Shown: in pieces, positions 19,078 through 27,086 of the stretch
Layout of the letters: every line of letters starts with the position of its first letter
Numbering within the stretch: position 1 is the stretch's first letter
Assembly: GCA_900314745.1 (NCBI GenBank)
Contig: OMWK01000005.1
Location: forward strand, 76,696-140,695
Direction: 5' to 3'
From: an uncultured Eubacteriales bacterium
Lineage (GTDB): Bacteria; Bacillota; Clostridia; Saccharofermentanales; Saccharofermentanaceae
Length of the DNA stretch: 64,000 bases
Notes under the pieces: generated by a model
Told to the model about the DNA's origin: nothing
The model's database searches: none
What the model saw: the letters and a program-made list of their open reading frames with translations, nothing else
Made by a program: the position numbers and the translations under genes

Positions 19078-19967
19078 TACTTGTCACCTCCGCAATTTCC
19101 GCATCCGCCGTGATGCGTTTTTCCTTCCTGAAGAGCCAGAAGAGCTTCGCCCTCCTGGGTCTGATAAAGCCTCATTCTGCCCATGGCCTCATCGAAGTTG
19201 ACCTTATATCCGTCAAACTCGGGGCCGTCAATGCAGGCGAACTTGATCTCATCACCGACTGTAAGTCTGCACGCTCCGCACATTCCTGTACCGTCAACCA
19301 TTATGGGATTCATGGATACTATTGTGGGGATGTCATACTTCTTGGTCGTGAGAACACAGAACTTCATCATGATCATGGGACCGATGGCTACGCAAAGGTC
19401 GTACTTCTTGCCCTCGTTCTCAACGAGGTCCTCGATAACCTTTGTTACCATGCCTGATCTTCCGTAGGAACCGTCATCAGTCGTGATATAGAGGTTGCCT
19501 GCAACCTTTCCCATCTCTTCCTCGAGGATAACGAGATCCTTAGTCTTTGCTCCGACGATTACATCGGCATCAATGCCATGCTCGTGAAGCCACTTGACCT
19601 GGGGATATACGGGAGCCGTTCCGAGGCCTCCCGCAACAAAGAGGATCTTCTTATTCTTAACTTCTTCAATATCGTCCGTAACAAGTTCGGAAGGCTGGCC
19701 GAGAGGTCCTACGACATCGTGGAATCCCTGACCTTCTTCGAGGTCCATCATCCTCTTGGTAGAGGCACCGATCGTCTGAACTACGATTGTGATGGTTCCC
19801 GCTTCGCGGTCGTAATCACAGATAGTAAGAGGAATTCTCTCACCATTCTCATCTATCCTGACGATCAAAAACTGTCCCGGTTCACAGTACTGCGCCACAC
19901 GGGGAGCCTCAACCTCCATAAGGAAGATCGAGGGGCACAGCACCTTCTTCTTCTTGATCAGATACAT
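19077..19967 (-). CDS. nfnA: NfnA-like ferredoxin-NADP reductase subunit
   Basis: Small subunit of the predicted NfnAB complex. It has an FNR-type FAD-binding barrel (GQFLIVRIDENGERIPLTICD), a nucleotide-binding domain (FVAGGLGTAPVYPQ) and a C-terminal [2Fe-2S] binding region (GTGMCGACRLTVGDEIKFAC, GPEFDG). This is the arrangement of NfnA/NfnS and of dihydroorotate dehydrogenase electron-transfer subunits. I use the Met at 19967 (296 aa), where the usual family N terminus begins and GGAGGT lies about ten bases upstream; frames to 20018 exist but lack a well-spaced RBS. The extra C-terminal tail GCGNCGG with two further cysteines is unusual. First gene of a five-gene coupled operon. Confidence 0.9.
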   Translation of the reverse strand: MYLIKKKKVLCPSIFLMEVEAPRVAQYCEPGQFLIVRIDENGERIPLTICDYDREAGTITIVVQTIGASTKRMMDLEEGQGFHDVVGPLGQPSELVTDDIEEVKNKKILFVAGGLGTAPVYPQVKWLHEHGIDADVIVGAKTKDLVILEEEMGKVAGNLYITTDDGSYGRSGMVTKVIEDLVENEGKKYDLCVAIGPMIMMKFCVLTTKKYDIPTIVSMNPIMVDGTGMCGACRLTVGDEIKFACIDGPEFDGYKVNFDEAMGRMRLYQTQEGEALLALQEGKTHHGGCGNCGGDK

Positions 19968-20044
19968 AACTGACGGAACCTCCTGCTTAAAAGGCATAAA
20001 CTCCTTGAATTTTATCACTTATATCATAGTGAGTTCAATTACTT

Positions 20045-21085
20045 TTAGAAGAAATACGGAGGGAACAGCATGGAAACGGTTCTGAGAATGGGACTGTAAA
20101 CAGACAGATTCATGAGAACGCCTCCGAACAGGAATGACAGGATGAGATAAGTCGGAAGCACAGCCGCGAAAAGCCCGCTCTTCTTCCCGTAAAGAGGAAG
20201 CGCTGCGATTATGGATGCAATCACGAATGATATAAGAATGACAACGAGACTGTAGACAAGTATATGAAGTATCGAGAAAGGCGCACCGCAAATAAGAAGG
20301 CTTATGACCGATATCACTACAACCGGAATGACATGAGCCGCCGGAAGTATGAGTCCCATGAAGAACCTTCCCGTCTTAGTCATCCTTACATAGAGCTTGT
20401 TGTCACAGTCGTTAAGGTATGACAGGGCACCAAGAAGCGCCGCCATCCACAGGAAGAAGCCTGCGAATTTATAGACGGGAACAGCTATCTTCTCGCTGGT
20501 ACTTATCTCGTTATATTCAATGCTCTCGAGGGACTCCAGCCTGTATATCGCATTACTGTCAAGATATGAATCAAACAAAGCCGAGAGGGCACTGCTGTAA
20601 TCCGAAGGCACGTTCACATCAGATTCGTCAATGGCCGCCTCCATTACTCTCAACGCGAAATGGGGGAACAGCTTCATGAATACTTCCTCGCTCGACATCA
20701 GAGGAAGCGTCGATGACGGCGTGGTTATTACGCTTATCTTCGGCATCCTTCTTATAACGGCACTCTCCGCCATGAGATCCTCGGGTATGATGAAGCCTGT
20801 ATTGGCCCTGCCTGAAGCAAGATCAGAGTACATCTGCGACTCGCTCTCGACTTCGTAAAAATCGAAGATGGAACCCATACCGCAAAGCTCCTCCACTGCA
20901 GCCTCGGTACTGCTGTCCTCATCGAGATTTAAGATGGCAACGGGTATGTAAGCCGAAGACTTCTGTGAAGGCATCGCGACAGACACCACTGCGAGGGCAA
21001 TGAGTATGAAAGCCATACCGTATATGTACGGGTTAAGAAAGCTTCTCTTAGCACTTAAACGGAGGCGGTTAAAAAACAATCTCAT
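20045..21085 (-). CDS. ABC-2 type permease, second copy
   Basis: A 346-residue ABC-2 membrane subunit. One N-terminal transmembrane helix (about 20-40), a roughly 150-residue extracytoplasmic domain, then five or six C-terminal helices: the layout of YhgE/Pip- or LinH-type exporters. The ATG overlaps the TGA of the preceding permease by four bases, with GGAGG about ten bases upstream. Together with 21082 and the ATPase at 22160 it would form a heterodimeric exporter. Co-transcription with a secreted muramidase suggests export or cell-envelope function. Substrate unknown. Confidence 0.88.
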   Translation of the reverse strand: MRLFFNRLRLSAKRSFLNPYIYGMAFILIALAVVSVAMPSQKSSAYIPVAILNLDEDSSTEAAVEELCGMGSIFDFYEVESESQMYSDLASGRANTGFIIPEDLMAESAVIRRMPKISVITTPSSTLPLMSSEEVFMKLFPHFALRVMEAAIDESDVNVPSDYSSALSALFDSYLDSNAIYRLESLESIEYNEISTSEKIAVPVYKFAGFFLWMAALLGALSYLNDCDNKLYVRMTKTGRFFMGLILPAAHVIPVVVISVISLLICGAPFSILHILVYSLVVILISFVIASIIAALPLYGKKSGLFAAVLPTYLILSFLFGGVLMNLSVYSPILRTVSMLFPPYFF

Positions 21086-22167
21086 GTGAACATCGCCTCC
21101 AGTGTAAATGTTATAAGGTATTTAAACGGGTTATAGACCGACATCTCCTGCAAAAACTTCGGCATGAACTCCAAAGGAAGCAGTCCTCCCGCAAGATACA
21201 TAAGAACCGTAAAAGCGGCAAAGGATATGTAAGCCGCAGAGACGGGAGAGCGGAAAAGATAACTAACGCCCGTTACTATGAAAGCTATGATGGCGACTAC
21301 GGGAAGCATCTTAATAAGAGCCATCATGGAAATACCTATCTTGGTAAACTGAAGTCCTATGGTAATAAGCGCGAATGCAATGTACATCATTACCATGACG
21401 GACATAGCCTCCATAACAAAGAACAAAGCCGGTGATATTCCGGAGAGTCTTGCTCTCGCGATGAATGCCGGATTGGAGCCTTTGCAGAAATAGGCAAAAA
21501 CAAATACCGACAGCAGGAACACATATACAAGTGCTGCTCCCGCTATCTTCTGAGTCAGCGTAAAAGCCGCGATCGAATCGACGGTGTCGTAACGGAAAAT
21601 GTTCATTCTGTCGAGCGCGTATCCCAGTTCATTAATCCTGACAACATCGGAAAGCTCGGAGCTTTGGTCAAAGGGAACTCCATGCTGATCACAGAAATCG
21701 TAAATCGTCTGAACGCATGCCTGTCCGACGCCGAGGTCATTAGCAAGAACCAGCATGATGTCTTTAACGACCTGTTCATCGAACGTGTCGGCAGATTTGA
21801 ATACGACTTCAAGTTCAGGATTAGATCCGGAGAATATGCCGGATGCGAAGTCCTCGGGAATGATGAGTCCCGCTACAACGTCTCCCTCATCCACGGCCGT
21901 TCTTACTTCCTCTGGTGAGTCTAATTCAATGAAGCTTATCGTGTCCTCGACACTGTTCATGTTGGATATGAATGAGAAGCCTGCAGAATTAAGTTCATTA
22001 TCGGAAGGCAGGTAACACGCAACCTTTACCATGGAGAAGGAGCCGTCTTTGAAAAGCACGTTCTCACCAAAAAATGCGAACGCCATCGCCGCCAGTCCGA
22101 GCGCAAGGAAATAAGCTGCCACATATGGCATGAAATTAAGTATCCTCTTGAACAGGACCTTAATCAT
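21082..22167 (-). CDS. ABC-2 type permease, first copy
   Basis: A 361-residue permease with the same plan as its neighbour at 20045: an N-terminal helix at about 12-35, a large external domain with an acidic, Ser-rich region, and a C-terminal block of helices ending in a segment (PLEFMPKFLQEMSVYNPFKYL) typical of ABC-2 exporters. Its start overlaps the end of the ATPase gene by eight bases (ATGATTAA), so translation is coupled. Sequence similarity between the two permeases is modest, consistent with a heterodimer. Confidence 0.88.
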   Translation of the reverse strand: MIKVLFKRILNFMPYVAAYFLALGLAAMAFAFFGENVLFKDGSFSMVKVACYLPSDNELNSAGFSFISNMNSVEDTISFIELDSPEEVRTAVDEGDVVAGLIIPEDFASGIFSGSNPELEVVFKSADTFDEQVVKDIMLVLANDLGVGQACVQTIYDFCDQHGVPFDQSSELSDVVRINELGYALDRMNIFRYDTVDSIAAFTLTQKIAGAALVYVFLLSVFVFAYFCKGSNPAFIARARLSGISPALFFVMEAMSVMVMMYIAFALITIGLQFTKIGISMMALIKMLPVVAIIAFIVTGVSYLFRSPVSAAYISFAAFTVLMYLAGGLLPLEFMPKFLQEMSVYNPFKYLITFTLEAMFT

Positions 22168-22789
22168 TGATGATCTCGGAAACCGATCTGGACTTATCGA
22201 CCAGAGTGCACTTTCCGTCCTTCAGATGATATATCTTGTCGCAGTGGTCAAAGACTTCCGCTTCATGGCTCGCGATAAACACGATTCCGCCCTTCGCCTT
22301 AAATGCATCAATGAACTTAAGGATGTCACTCTTGGCGGGAATGTCGAGTGCGGCCAGAGGCTCATCCATCAAAAGCACATCCGGTCCCGTAATGATAACC
22401 GAAGCAAGTGCGAGTCTCTTCTTCATTCCGCCCGACATATTGCGGACTCTGACATTGATGAAATCGCTGACCTTAAGGATCGATAATTCCGGACCGTTCA
22501 GAGCCTTCAATATCTCATCCTTCTTCATGGATGTCCACATGAGGATGTTATCGTAAGCGGTAAGCTCATCTATAAGGGCATTCTCCTGGGTTACAAACCC
22601 CGTCTTCCCCTCTATGTATATCTTGCCCGATGCAGGCTTCTTTATGCCCGACACGGCAGACAGAAGAGTTGACTTACCCGAGCCGTTAAGGCCCAGAAGA
22701 CCGATGCACTCTCCGTTCCCGGCCGTGATGTTCACATTCGTAAGTACAGTCTTCTTATACTTAACCGATACATTATCGATGTTAACCAT
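22160..22789 (-). CDS. ABC transporter ATP-binding protein
   Basis: Nucleotide-binding subunit for the two downstream permeases; 209 residues. Walker A GLNGSGKST (about 33-41), signature MSGGMKKRL, Walker B VLLMDEPLAALD and switch His (ASHEAE) are intact. The open frame extends far upstream through the muramidase gene, but the real start is the ATG at 22789: GGAGGT lies four bases before it and it overlaps the last eight bases of the GH25 gene. Slightly short for the family, lacking much of the usual helical subdomain insert. Confidence 0.93.
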   Translation of the reverse strand: MVNIDNVSVKYKKTVLTNVNITAGNGECIGLLGLNGSGKSTLLSAVSGIKKPASGKIYIEGKTGFVTQENALIDELTAYDNILMWTSMKKDEILKALNGPELSILKVSDFINVRVRNMSGGMKKRLALASVIITGPDVLLMDEPLAALDIPAKSDILKFIDAFKAKGGIVFIASHEAEVFDHCDKIYHLKDGKCTLVDKSRSVSEIIND

Positions 22790-23906
22790 TCGTACCTCCC
22801 GGCAGTTCGCCGTAATAAAGGTCCATATCCACATAGGCATCGATGCCCGGGATAGTGCCGTTGCAGCTTTGCTGCCAGACAGCATAGGTGCCCGCGTAGT
22901 CAGTCTGAGAAGTATAGTGAGCAAGCCATACGTTATCGATGTCATCATCCCAGATTACATCCATGATGAACTTGCTTCCGTATAGCATGGAAGTCATTCC
23001 GCGGTTTTGAACTTCGGCATCAAACACATCATACAGATAGTTGATGTCGGCTATGCTCAGGTTGTACTTCTGGAAGTTTCCGAAGAAGTTCTCCCAGTCA
23101 AAAACGATGGGAAGGCTGACATTATAGCCAGCACACAGATCGCAGATCGTATCAGCCAGAAGTGTCACATATTCCTCTGTATTGTCAGTCGTGTAGACGT
23201 ATACTCCTATGGGAATGCCCGCTGCCGCCGCTCCTTCCATGTTTGTCCTGAAATACTCATCCTCGTGGAATTCACCTTCACTGGACCAGCCGGCTCTTAC
23301 AAAAGCAAATTCACAGCCTGCCGCCGCAACCTGATTCCAGTCTATTGCTCCCTGCCACTTGGATACGTCGATCCCATAGTGAACGTTATCTCCGGGATAA
23401 GAAGCGATGAAATCGGAAAAAGGAGTCGCATTATCGGTGGTCGTCCCGGTGTTATTGCTTGTATCACCTGTGTCTTCGGGCTGAAAGACAGTGACATTCA
23501 TGGAATCACTCGCCGTATTGCCCCAGTCATCTGTGATCACAAGGTCCAGATGATAGGACCCCAGGGTTGAAGTATCAACTTCTCCGGTTATCTGAAGGTC
23601 GATATCGGCATCCTGGTCATCAATATAGCTTATAAAGTCATTAATATCGAATTCATTTCCTAAGGCTATCCACGCGTCCCTGTTGATGTTAATAAAGAAC
23701 GGGCTTACCGTATCCCCTTCCGGCTCAGGTGTGGGAGTCGGTGTCGGTGTGCTTGTAGGAGTCGGTACCAGAGTGGGCGCCGGAGCCTCCGTCTGAGTTG
23801 CTGAAGGCTCAGTCTCAGGCTCTCCGATATCCCTGTCAGTACAAGAAGACAGGACTTGGAAAGCCAGTACCGAAGCCAGTGTTGTAATTGCTATTTTTTT
23901 CTTCAT
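22782..23906 (-). CDS. GH25 muramidase lipoprotein
   Basis: Predicted secreted peptidoglycan hydrolase of glycoside hydrolase family 25. N-terminal lipoprotein signal with LSSC lipobox (Cys22), then a Pro/Thr linker of PT repeats (about 43-62). An Ig/cadherin-like domain follows at about 66-142 (YHLDLVITDDWGN...MNVTVF). The catalytic domain runs from about 175 to 370, with YGIDVSKWQG (Asp180) and FDWEN (Asp270, Glu272), the expected acidic residues. It heads an operon with an ABC-2 exporter and overlaps the ATPase gene by eight bases. No Shine-Dalgarno precedes the ATG; TATAAT lies seven bases upstream, implying an (almost) leaderless mRNA. Confidence 0.93.
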   Translation of the reverse strand: MKKKIAITTLASVLAFQVLSSCTDRDIGEPETEPSATQTEAPAPTLVPTPTSTPTPTPTPEPEGDTVSPFFININRDAWIALGNEFDINDFISYIDDQDADIDLQITGEVDTSTLGSYHLDLVITDDWGNTASDSMNVTVFQPEDTGDTSNNTGTTTDNATPFSDFIASYPGDNVHYGIDVSKWQGAIDWNQVAAAGCEFAFVRAGWSSEGEFHEDEYFRTNMEGAAAAGIPIGVYVYTTDNTEEYVTLLADTICDLCAGYNVSLPIVFDWENFFGNFQKYNLSIADINYLYDVFDAEVQNRGMTSMLYGSKFIMDVIWDDDIDNVWLAHYTSQTDYAGTYAVWQQSCNGTIPGIDAYVDMDLYYGELPGGTNG

Positions 23907-23913
23907 GCCAATT

Positions 23914-23923
23914 ATTATATAAT
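23914..23923. promoter_or_regulatory. Overlapping divergent -10 elements (GH25 and trkH)
   Basis: In the 23 bases between the two start codons lie TATAAT on the plus strand (23918-23923; six bases before the trkH ATG) and TATAAT on the minus strand (23914-23919; seven bases before the GH25 ATG). The two hexamers share two bases, so polymerase cannot occupy both. Neither gene has a Shine-Dalgarno sequence in this space, so both transcripts should be leaderless or nearly so. Convincing -35 elements are not visible on either strand. Confidence 0.7.
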
Positions 23924-23929
23924 ATCGTC

Positions 23930-25261
23930 ATGCAAAATCGAACACAAAGAAGGTTGACGGGTCCCCAGATCATACTTCTGGGATTTTTGGTACTGGTAGT
24001 TGCAGGAGCATTGCTTCTGATGTTGCCAATCTCTTCCAAGAACCGTGAATATACACCCTTCATCGATTCATTATTCACATCCGTATCCGCAGGCTGCGTT
24101 ACGGGACTTATTGTCAAAGACACCCAGACATCGTGGTCACTGTTCGGCCAGATAGTAATCCTAATCCTCATCCAGGTCGGCGGAATGGGCGTCATTACCA
24201 TGACTAACTTCTTCATGCTCTTTACAGGCAAGAAGATCGACCTTCGCTCCAGAACAGCCATGCAGGAGGCGGTATCCGCTCCCAATATCGGAGGCATAGC
24301 CAAGCTTACGGGATTCATCGTCAAGGGAACTGTACTCTTCGAAGCACTGGGCGCAGTTGCCGTAATGCCCGTGTTCATAAAGGACTTCGGATTTGCGAAG
24401 GGAATCTGGTACTCGGTATTCATGTCGATATCTGCATTCTGCAATGCGGGATTTGACCTCATGGGTTCCGTCGGAGAATGCTCTTCGCTTACGTACTACG
24501 CCGATAACCCGGTGGTAAACATTGTATTTATCATCCTCATACTCACGGGCGGTATCGGATTTCTCACATGGAACGACATCAGAACCTACGGGTTCAAGTT
24601 AAGAAAGTACAGTACGCAGAGTAAGATAATCCTCGTTTTCGAGGCGATACTCATCATCTTCCCCGCACTTTACTTCTATATCTTCGAGCTTTCCGGAGAA
24701 CCTCAGGGCGCACGCATACTCGAGGCTTTGTTCTCCGCAGTTTCCCCAAGGACGGCCGGCTTCAACACGATCGATTACAACGATTTCTCCGGAGTCGGAA
24801 TCGCCATAACGATAATGCTCATGCTCATCGGAGGCGCACCGGGATCAACTGCAGGAGGCATGAAGATCACAACTATCGCCATTCTCTGGGCCGCGATGAT
24901 ATCCGTATTCAGAAGGGAGAAAGCTCCCGCATACTTCAGAAGAAGGGTCTCTCATGACACGGTTTACAGTGCAGTCGCAGTATTCCTGCTCGACATGCAT
25001 TTATTCATCGGAGGCGCCATTGCCATAGCACTCATCGAACGTCTCCCCCTCATGCAGACTATGTTCGAATGCGCCTCGGCGGTTGCTACGGTAGGTCTCA
25101 CAATGGGAATCACATCATCACTTCACATAGCTTCAAAGATAATTCTGATACTTATAATGTACGGCGGCAGAGTAGGCGGACTTACGCTTGTATTCGCCGC
25201 CACGGGAAGAAAGAGTTCAATACACGACAAGTTCCCTACGGATCACATAGCCGTAGGATGA
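23930..25261 (+). CDS. trkH: TrkH/KtrB-type potassium transporter membrane subunit
   Basis: Translocating subunit of a K+ (or Na+-coupled K+) uptake system. The 443-residue protein repeats the M1-P-M2 potassium channel fold four times; selectivity-filter-like segments are visible (SAGCVTGL, SAFCNAGFDLMG, SPRTAGFNT, ASAVATVGLTMG), each with the conserved glycine. The GAPGSTAGGMKITT loop is typical of the family. The start is the ATG at 23930; a frame extending to 23888 runs through the divergent gene. Twenty bases separate it from trkA, its cytoplasmic regulator. Confidence 0.95.
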   Translation: MQNRTQRRLTGPQIILLGFLVLVVAGALLLMLPISSKNREYTPFIDSLFTSVSAGCVTGLIVKDTQTSWSLFGQIVILILIQVGGMGVITMTNFFMLFTGKKIDLRSRTAMQEAVSAPNIGGIAKLTGFIVKGTVLFEALGAVAVMPVFIKDFGFAKGIWYSVFMSISAFCNAGFDLMGSVGECSSLTYYADNPVVNIVFIILILTGGIGFLTWNDIRTYGFKLRKYSTQSKIILVFEAILIIFPALYFYIFELSGEPQGARILEALFSAVSPRTAGFNTIDYNDFSGVGIAITIMLMLIGGAPGSTAGGMKITTIAILWAAMISVFRREKAPAYFRRRVSHDTVYSAVAVFLLDMHLFIGGAIAIALIERLPLMQTMFECASAVATVGLTMGITSSLHIASKIILILIMYGGRVGGLTLVFAATGRKSSIHDKFPTDHIAVG

Positions 25262-25280
25262 CATACCAAGGAGGGAAAAC

Positions 25281-25940
25281 ATGAAGAATATTTTGGTAAT
25301 CGGTGCAGGCAGATTCGGAACATATCTCATACAGGGCTTCTCCGAGCAGGGCGACGAGATCCTCGTAATAGACAAGGACGAGGACAGACTCGGTAAGGTT
25401 CTGCCCTTTGTAACTGCCAGCCTTATCGGTGATTCCACAGATTCTGACTTCATGGGAAATATCGGCGTCAACAACTTCGACATATGCGCCGTATGTATCG
25501 GTGACAATTTCCAGAACTCACTCGAGACCACTTCCCTCCTTAAGGAGCTCGGCGCCAAGTTCGTAATTGCCAGAGCTTCAAGAGACGTTCAGGAGAAGTT
25601 CCTGCTAAGAAACGGCGCAGACGAAGTCGTCTACCCTGAGAAGAACATGGCAAAGTGGACTGCCATACGTTTCAGTTCTGAGAATGTTAAGGATTACATC
25701 CCCGTTCCCGGAGACTACTCCATCTTCGAGGTTAACATTCCCAAGTCATGGGTCGGCAAGTCCATGGTGGAGCTCAACATCCGCCAGAACATGCATCTCA
25801 ACATCATTGCCGTCAACAACAAGGACGATTCCGAACTCAATATGAATTACAGCCCTTCCGATCCTTTCAGGGAAGGACAGTCAATCATGGTCATCGGAAG
25901 CGACGAAGACCTGAAGAAGCACTTAGGCCTCGATTACTGA
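25281..25940 (+). CDS. trkA: TrkA/KtrA-type potassium uptake regulator
   Basis: Cytoplasmic gating subunit that binds nucleotides and controls TrkH. In 219 residues it has one RCK_N domain (ILVIGAGRFGTYL with GxGxxG at about 7-12, acidic residue at the end of strand 2 in VIDKDE) and one RCK_C domain (about 140-215). That is the single-unit KtrA architecture, not the duplicated E. coli TrkA. AAGGAGGG lies four to five bases before the ATG. Its TGA directly abuts the stop of the convergent gene at 25941. Confidence 0.95.
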   Translation: MKNILVIGAGRFGTYLIQGFSEQGDEILVIDKDEDRLGKVLPFVTASLIGDSTDSDFMGNIGVNNFDICAVCIGDNFQNSLETTSLLKELGAKFVIARASRDVQEKFLLRNGADEVVYPEKNMAKWTAIRFSSENVKDYIPVPGDYSIFEVNIPKSWVGKSMVELNIRQNMHLNIIAVNNKDDSELNMNYSPSDPFREGQSIMVIGSDEDLKKHLGLDY

Positions 25941-26381
25941 TCAGCCGAATATAGAACTTATTGCAGATACGGTAGATGAGAATGCTTCAGTAGTCTCATC
26001 GAGCTGATGGATTGTGGAATTGAGACTCTCGATATCCAGAGCGTCGATCTTATCCATCGCTCGGCCGACTGCATTTGTTGCATCCTCTGTAAGCACCTTA
26101 AGCTGGTCTGCCATTCCTGCGAGATCAGCTTCCTGAACATCAGAAGCAACCTGATTAAGAGCCGTGACCGCGGTGTCTGCCTTAACATAGATCGCATTGA
26201 TCTTATTGTTTATGTTGTAGATCAGTGCAACTACATAGACTGTAATGATCACTGCACATACGGCCATTACTACGAGGGCGATGTTACGGATGTTATCCTT
26301 GACTGCATCGCGCTTGTTATCCTTCACCATCTCTGCCTTGATCTCATTCAGGTTGTCATTGATGTTAGCGTTTTCCGACAT
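25941..26381 (-). CDS. Single-pass membrane protein with coiled coil, unknown
   Basis: A 146-residue protein of unknown function. A charged N-terminal 45 residues is followed by one transmembrane helix (about 33-58), then an extended heptad-like helical region rich in Ala, Asp and Leu to the C terminus. It resembles the periplasmic-proximal part of methyl-accepting or DUF948-like proteins but has no recognised signalling domain. The start at 26381 has GGAG seven bases upstream; longer frames run into the neighbouring gene. It follows the flavoredoxin-rubredoxin gene by 22 bases and may be co-transcribed. Confidence 0.78.
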   Translation of the reverse strand: MSENANINDNLNEIKAEMVKDNKRDAVKDNIRNIALVVMAVCAVIITVYVVALIYNINNKINAIYVKADTAVTALNQVASDVQEADLAGMADQLKVLTEDATNAVGRAMDKIDALDIESLNSTIHQLDETTEAFSSTVSAISSIFG

Positions 26382-26403
26382 TTTATTTCTCCTATAAATC
26401 TGA

Positions 26404-27009
26404 TTATTGTACAGGCTCAAAATATGAAGCGTCATGATTGCACCAGGGGCATATAAAGTCCGCGGGCAGCTCATCACCCTCATAAATATATCCGCACACC
26501 GTGCATACGAATCCCTTTGAGGTCTTAGCAGCGGGCTTGGACTTGATGTTCTTCTGATAATAGGAATAAGTGGCACTCTCCGCTTCATTCAGTACCTCAC
26601 AGTCCGTGACATCTGCTAGGAACAGGGTATGTGTGCCCAGGTCCTGTGAACTTATGACGCTCGCACTTATGAAAGCATTAGTCTCCTCCCCTGCTATGTA
26701 CACAAGGCCGTTAGCCGAACGGGAAACTTCGATCTGCTCGAGCTTATCGGTATCTCTTCCGCTTCTCATTCCCCAATGCTTGTATGTGTCGAATTTGGAA
26801 TTCTCTGAGAGTACCGATACATTGAACTTACCGGTATTCATGACCATGTCATGCGTAAGGTTATTCTTGTTGATGGCGACAATGATGCGGTTAGGTTCAG
26901 TCGTTACCTGCTGTACAGTGTTGACGATACATCCGTTATCGCGGCCGTTCTCGCATGAAGTGAGCACAAAAAGACCGTAACTTAACTTATACATGGCTTT
27001 CTCATTCAT
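26404..27009 (-). CDS. High-molecular-weight rubredoxin (flavin reductase + rubredoxin)
   Basis: A fusion protein of 201 residues. Residues 1-150 form a DIM6/NTAB-type FMN-binding flavin reductase (LTSCENGRDNGCIVNTVQQVT). The last 35 residues are a rubredoxin with CTVCGYIYEGD and CPWC, the four iron ligands. In Moorella and related anaerobes this type (Hrb) passes electrons from NADH to flavodiiron proteins or rubrerythrin during O2 or NO detoxification; the same role is likely here but no partner is adjacent. AAGGAGGT lies seven bases before the ATG at 27009, and a TATAAT at 27038-27043 gives a leader of about 20-30 bases. Confidence 0.93.
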   Translation of the reverse strand: MNEKAMYKLSYGLFVLTSCENGRDNGCIVNTVQQVTTEPNRIIVAINKNNLTHDMVMNTGKFNVSVLSENSKFDTYKHWGMRSGRDTDKLEQIEVSRSANGLVYIAGEETNAFISASVISSQDLGTHTLFLADVTDCEVLNEAESATYSYYQKNIKSKPAAKTSKGFVCTVCGYIYEGDELPADFICPWCNHDASYFEPVQ

Positions 27010-27086
27010 GGGGATTACCTCCTTAAGCATTTCTTTAATTATACTTTATTGTGATAGAATCACCATAGGATAGAGGGGTGGACTTT

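Noticed and set aside
23715..23765. Short tandem repeat encoding Pro/Thr
   Set aside because: It is the ordinary wall-spanning linker of the GH25 lipoprotein, not a separate repeat element.
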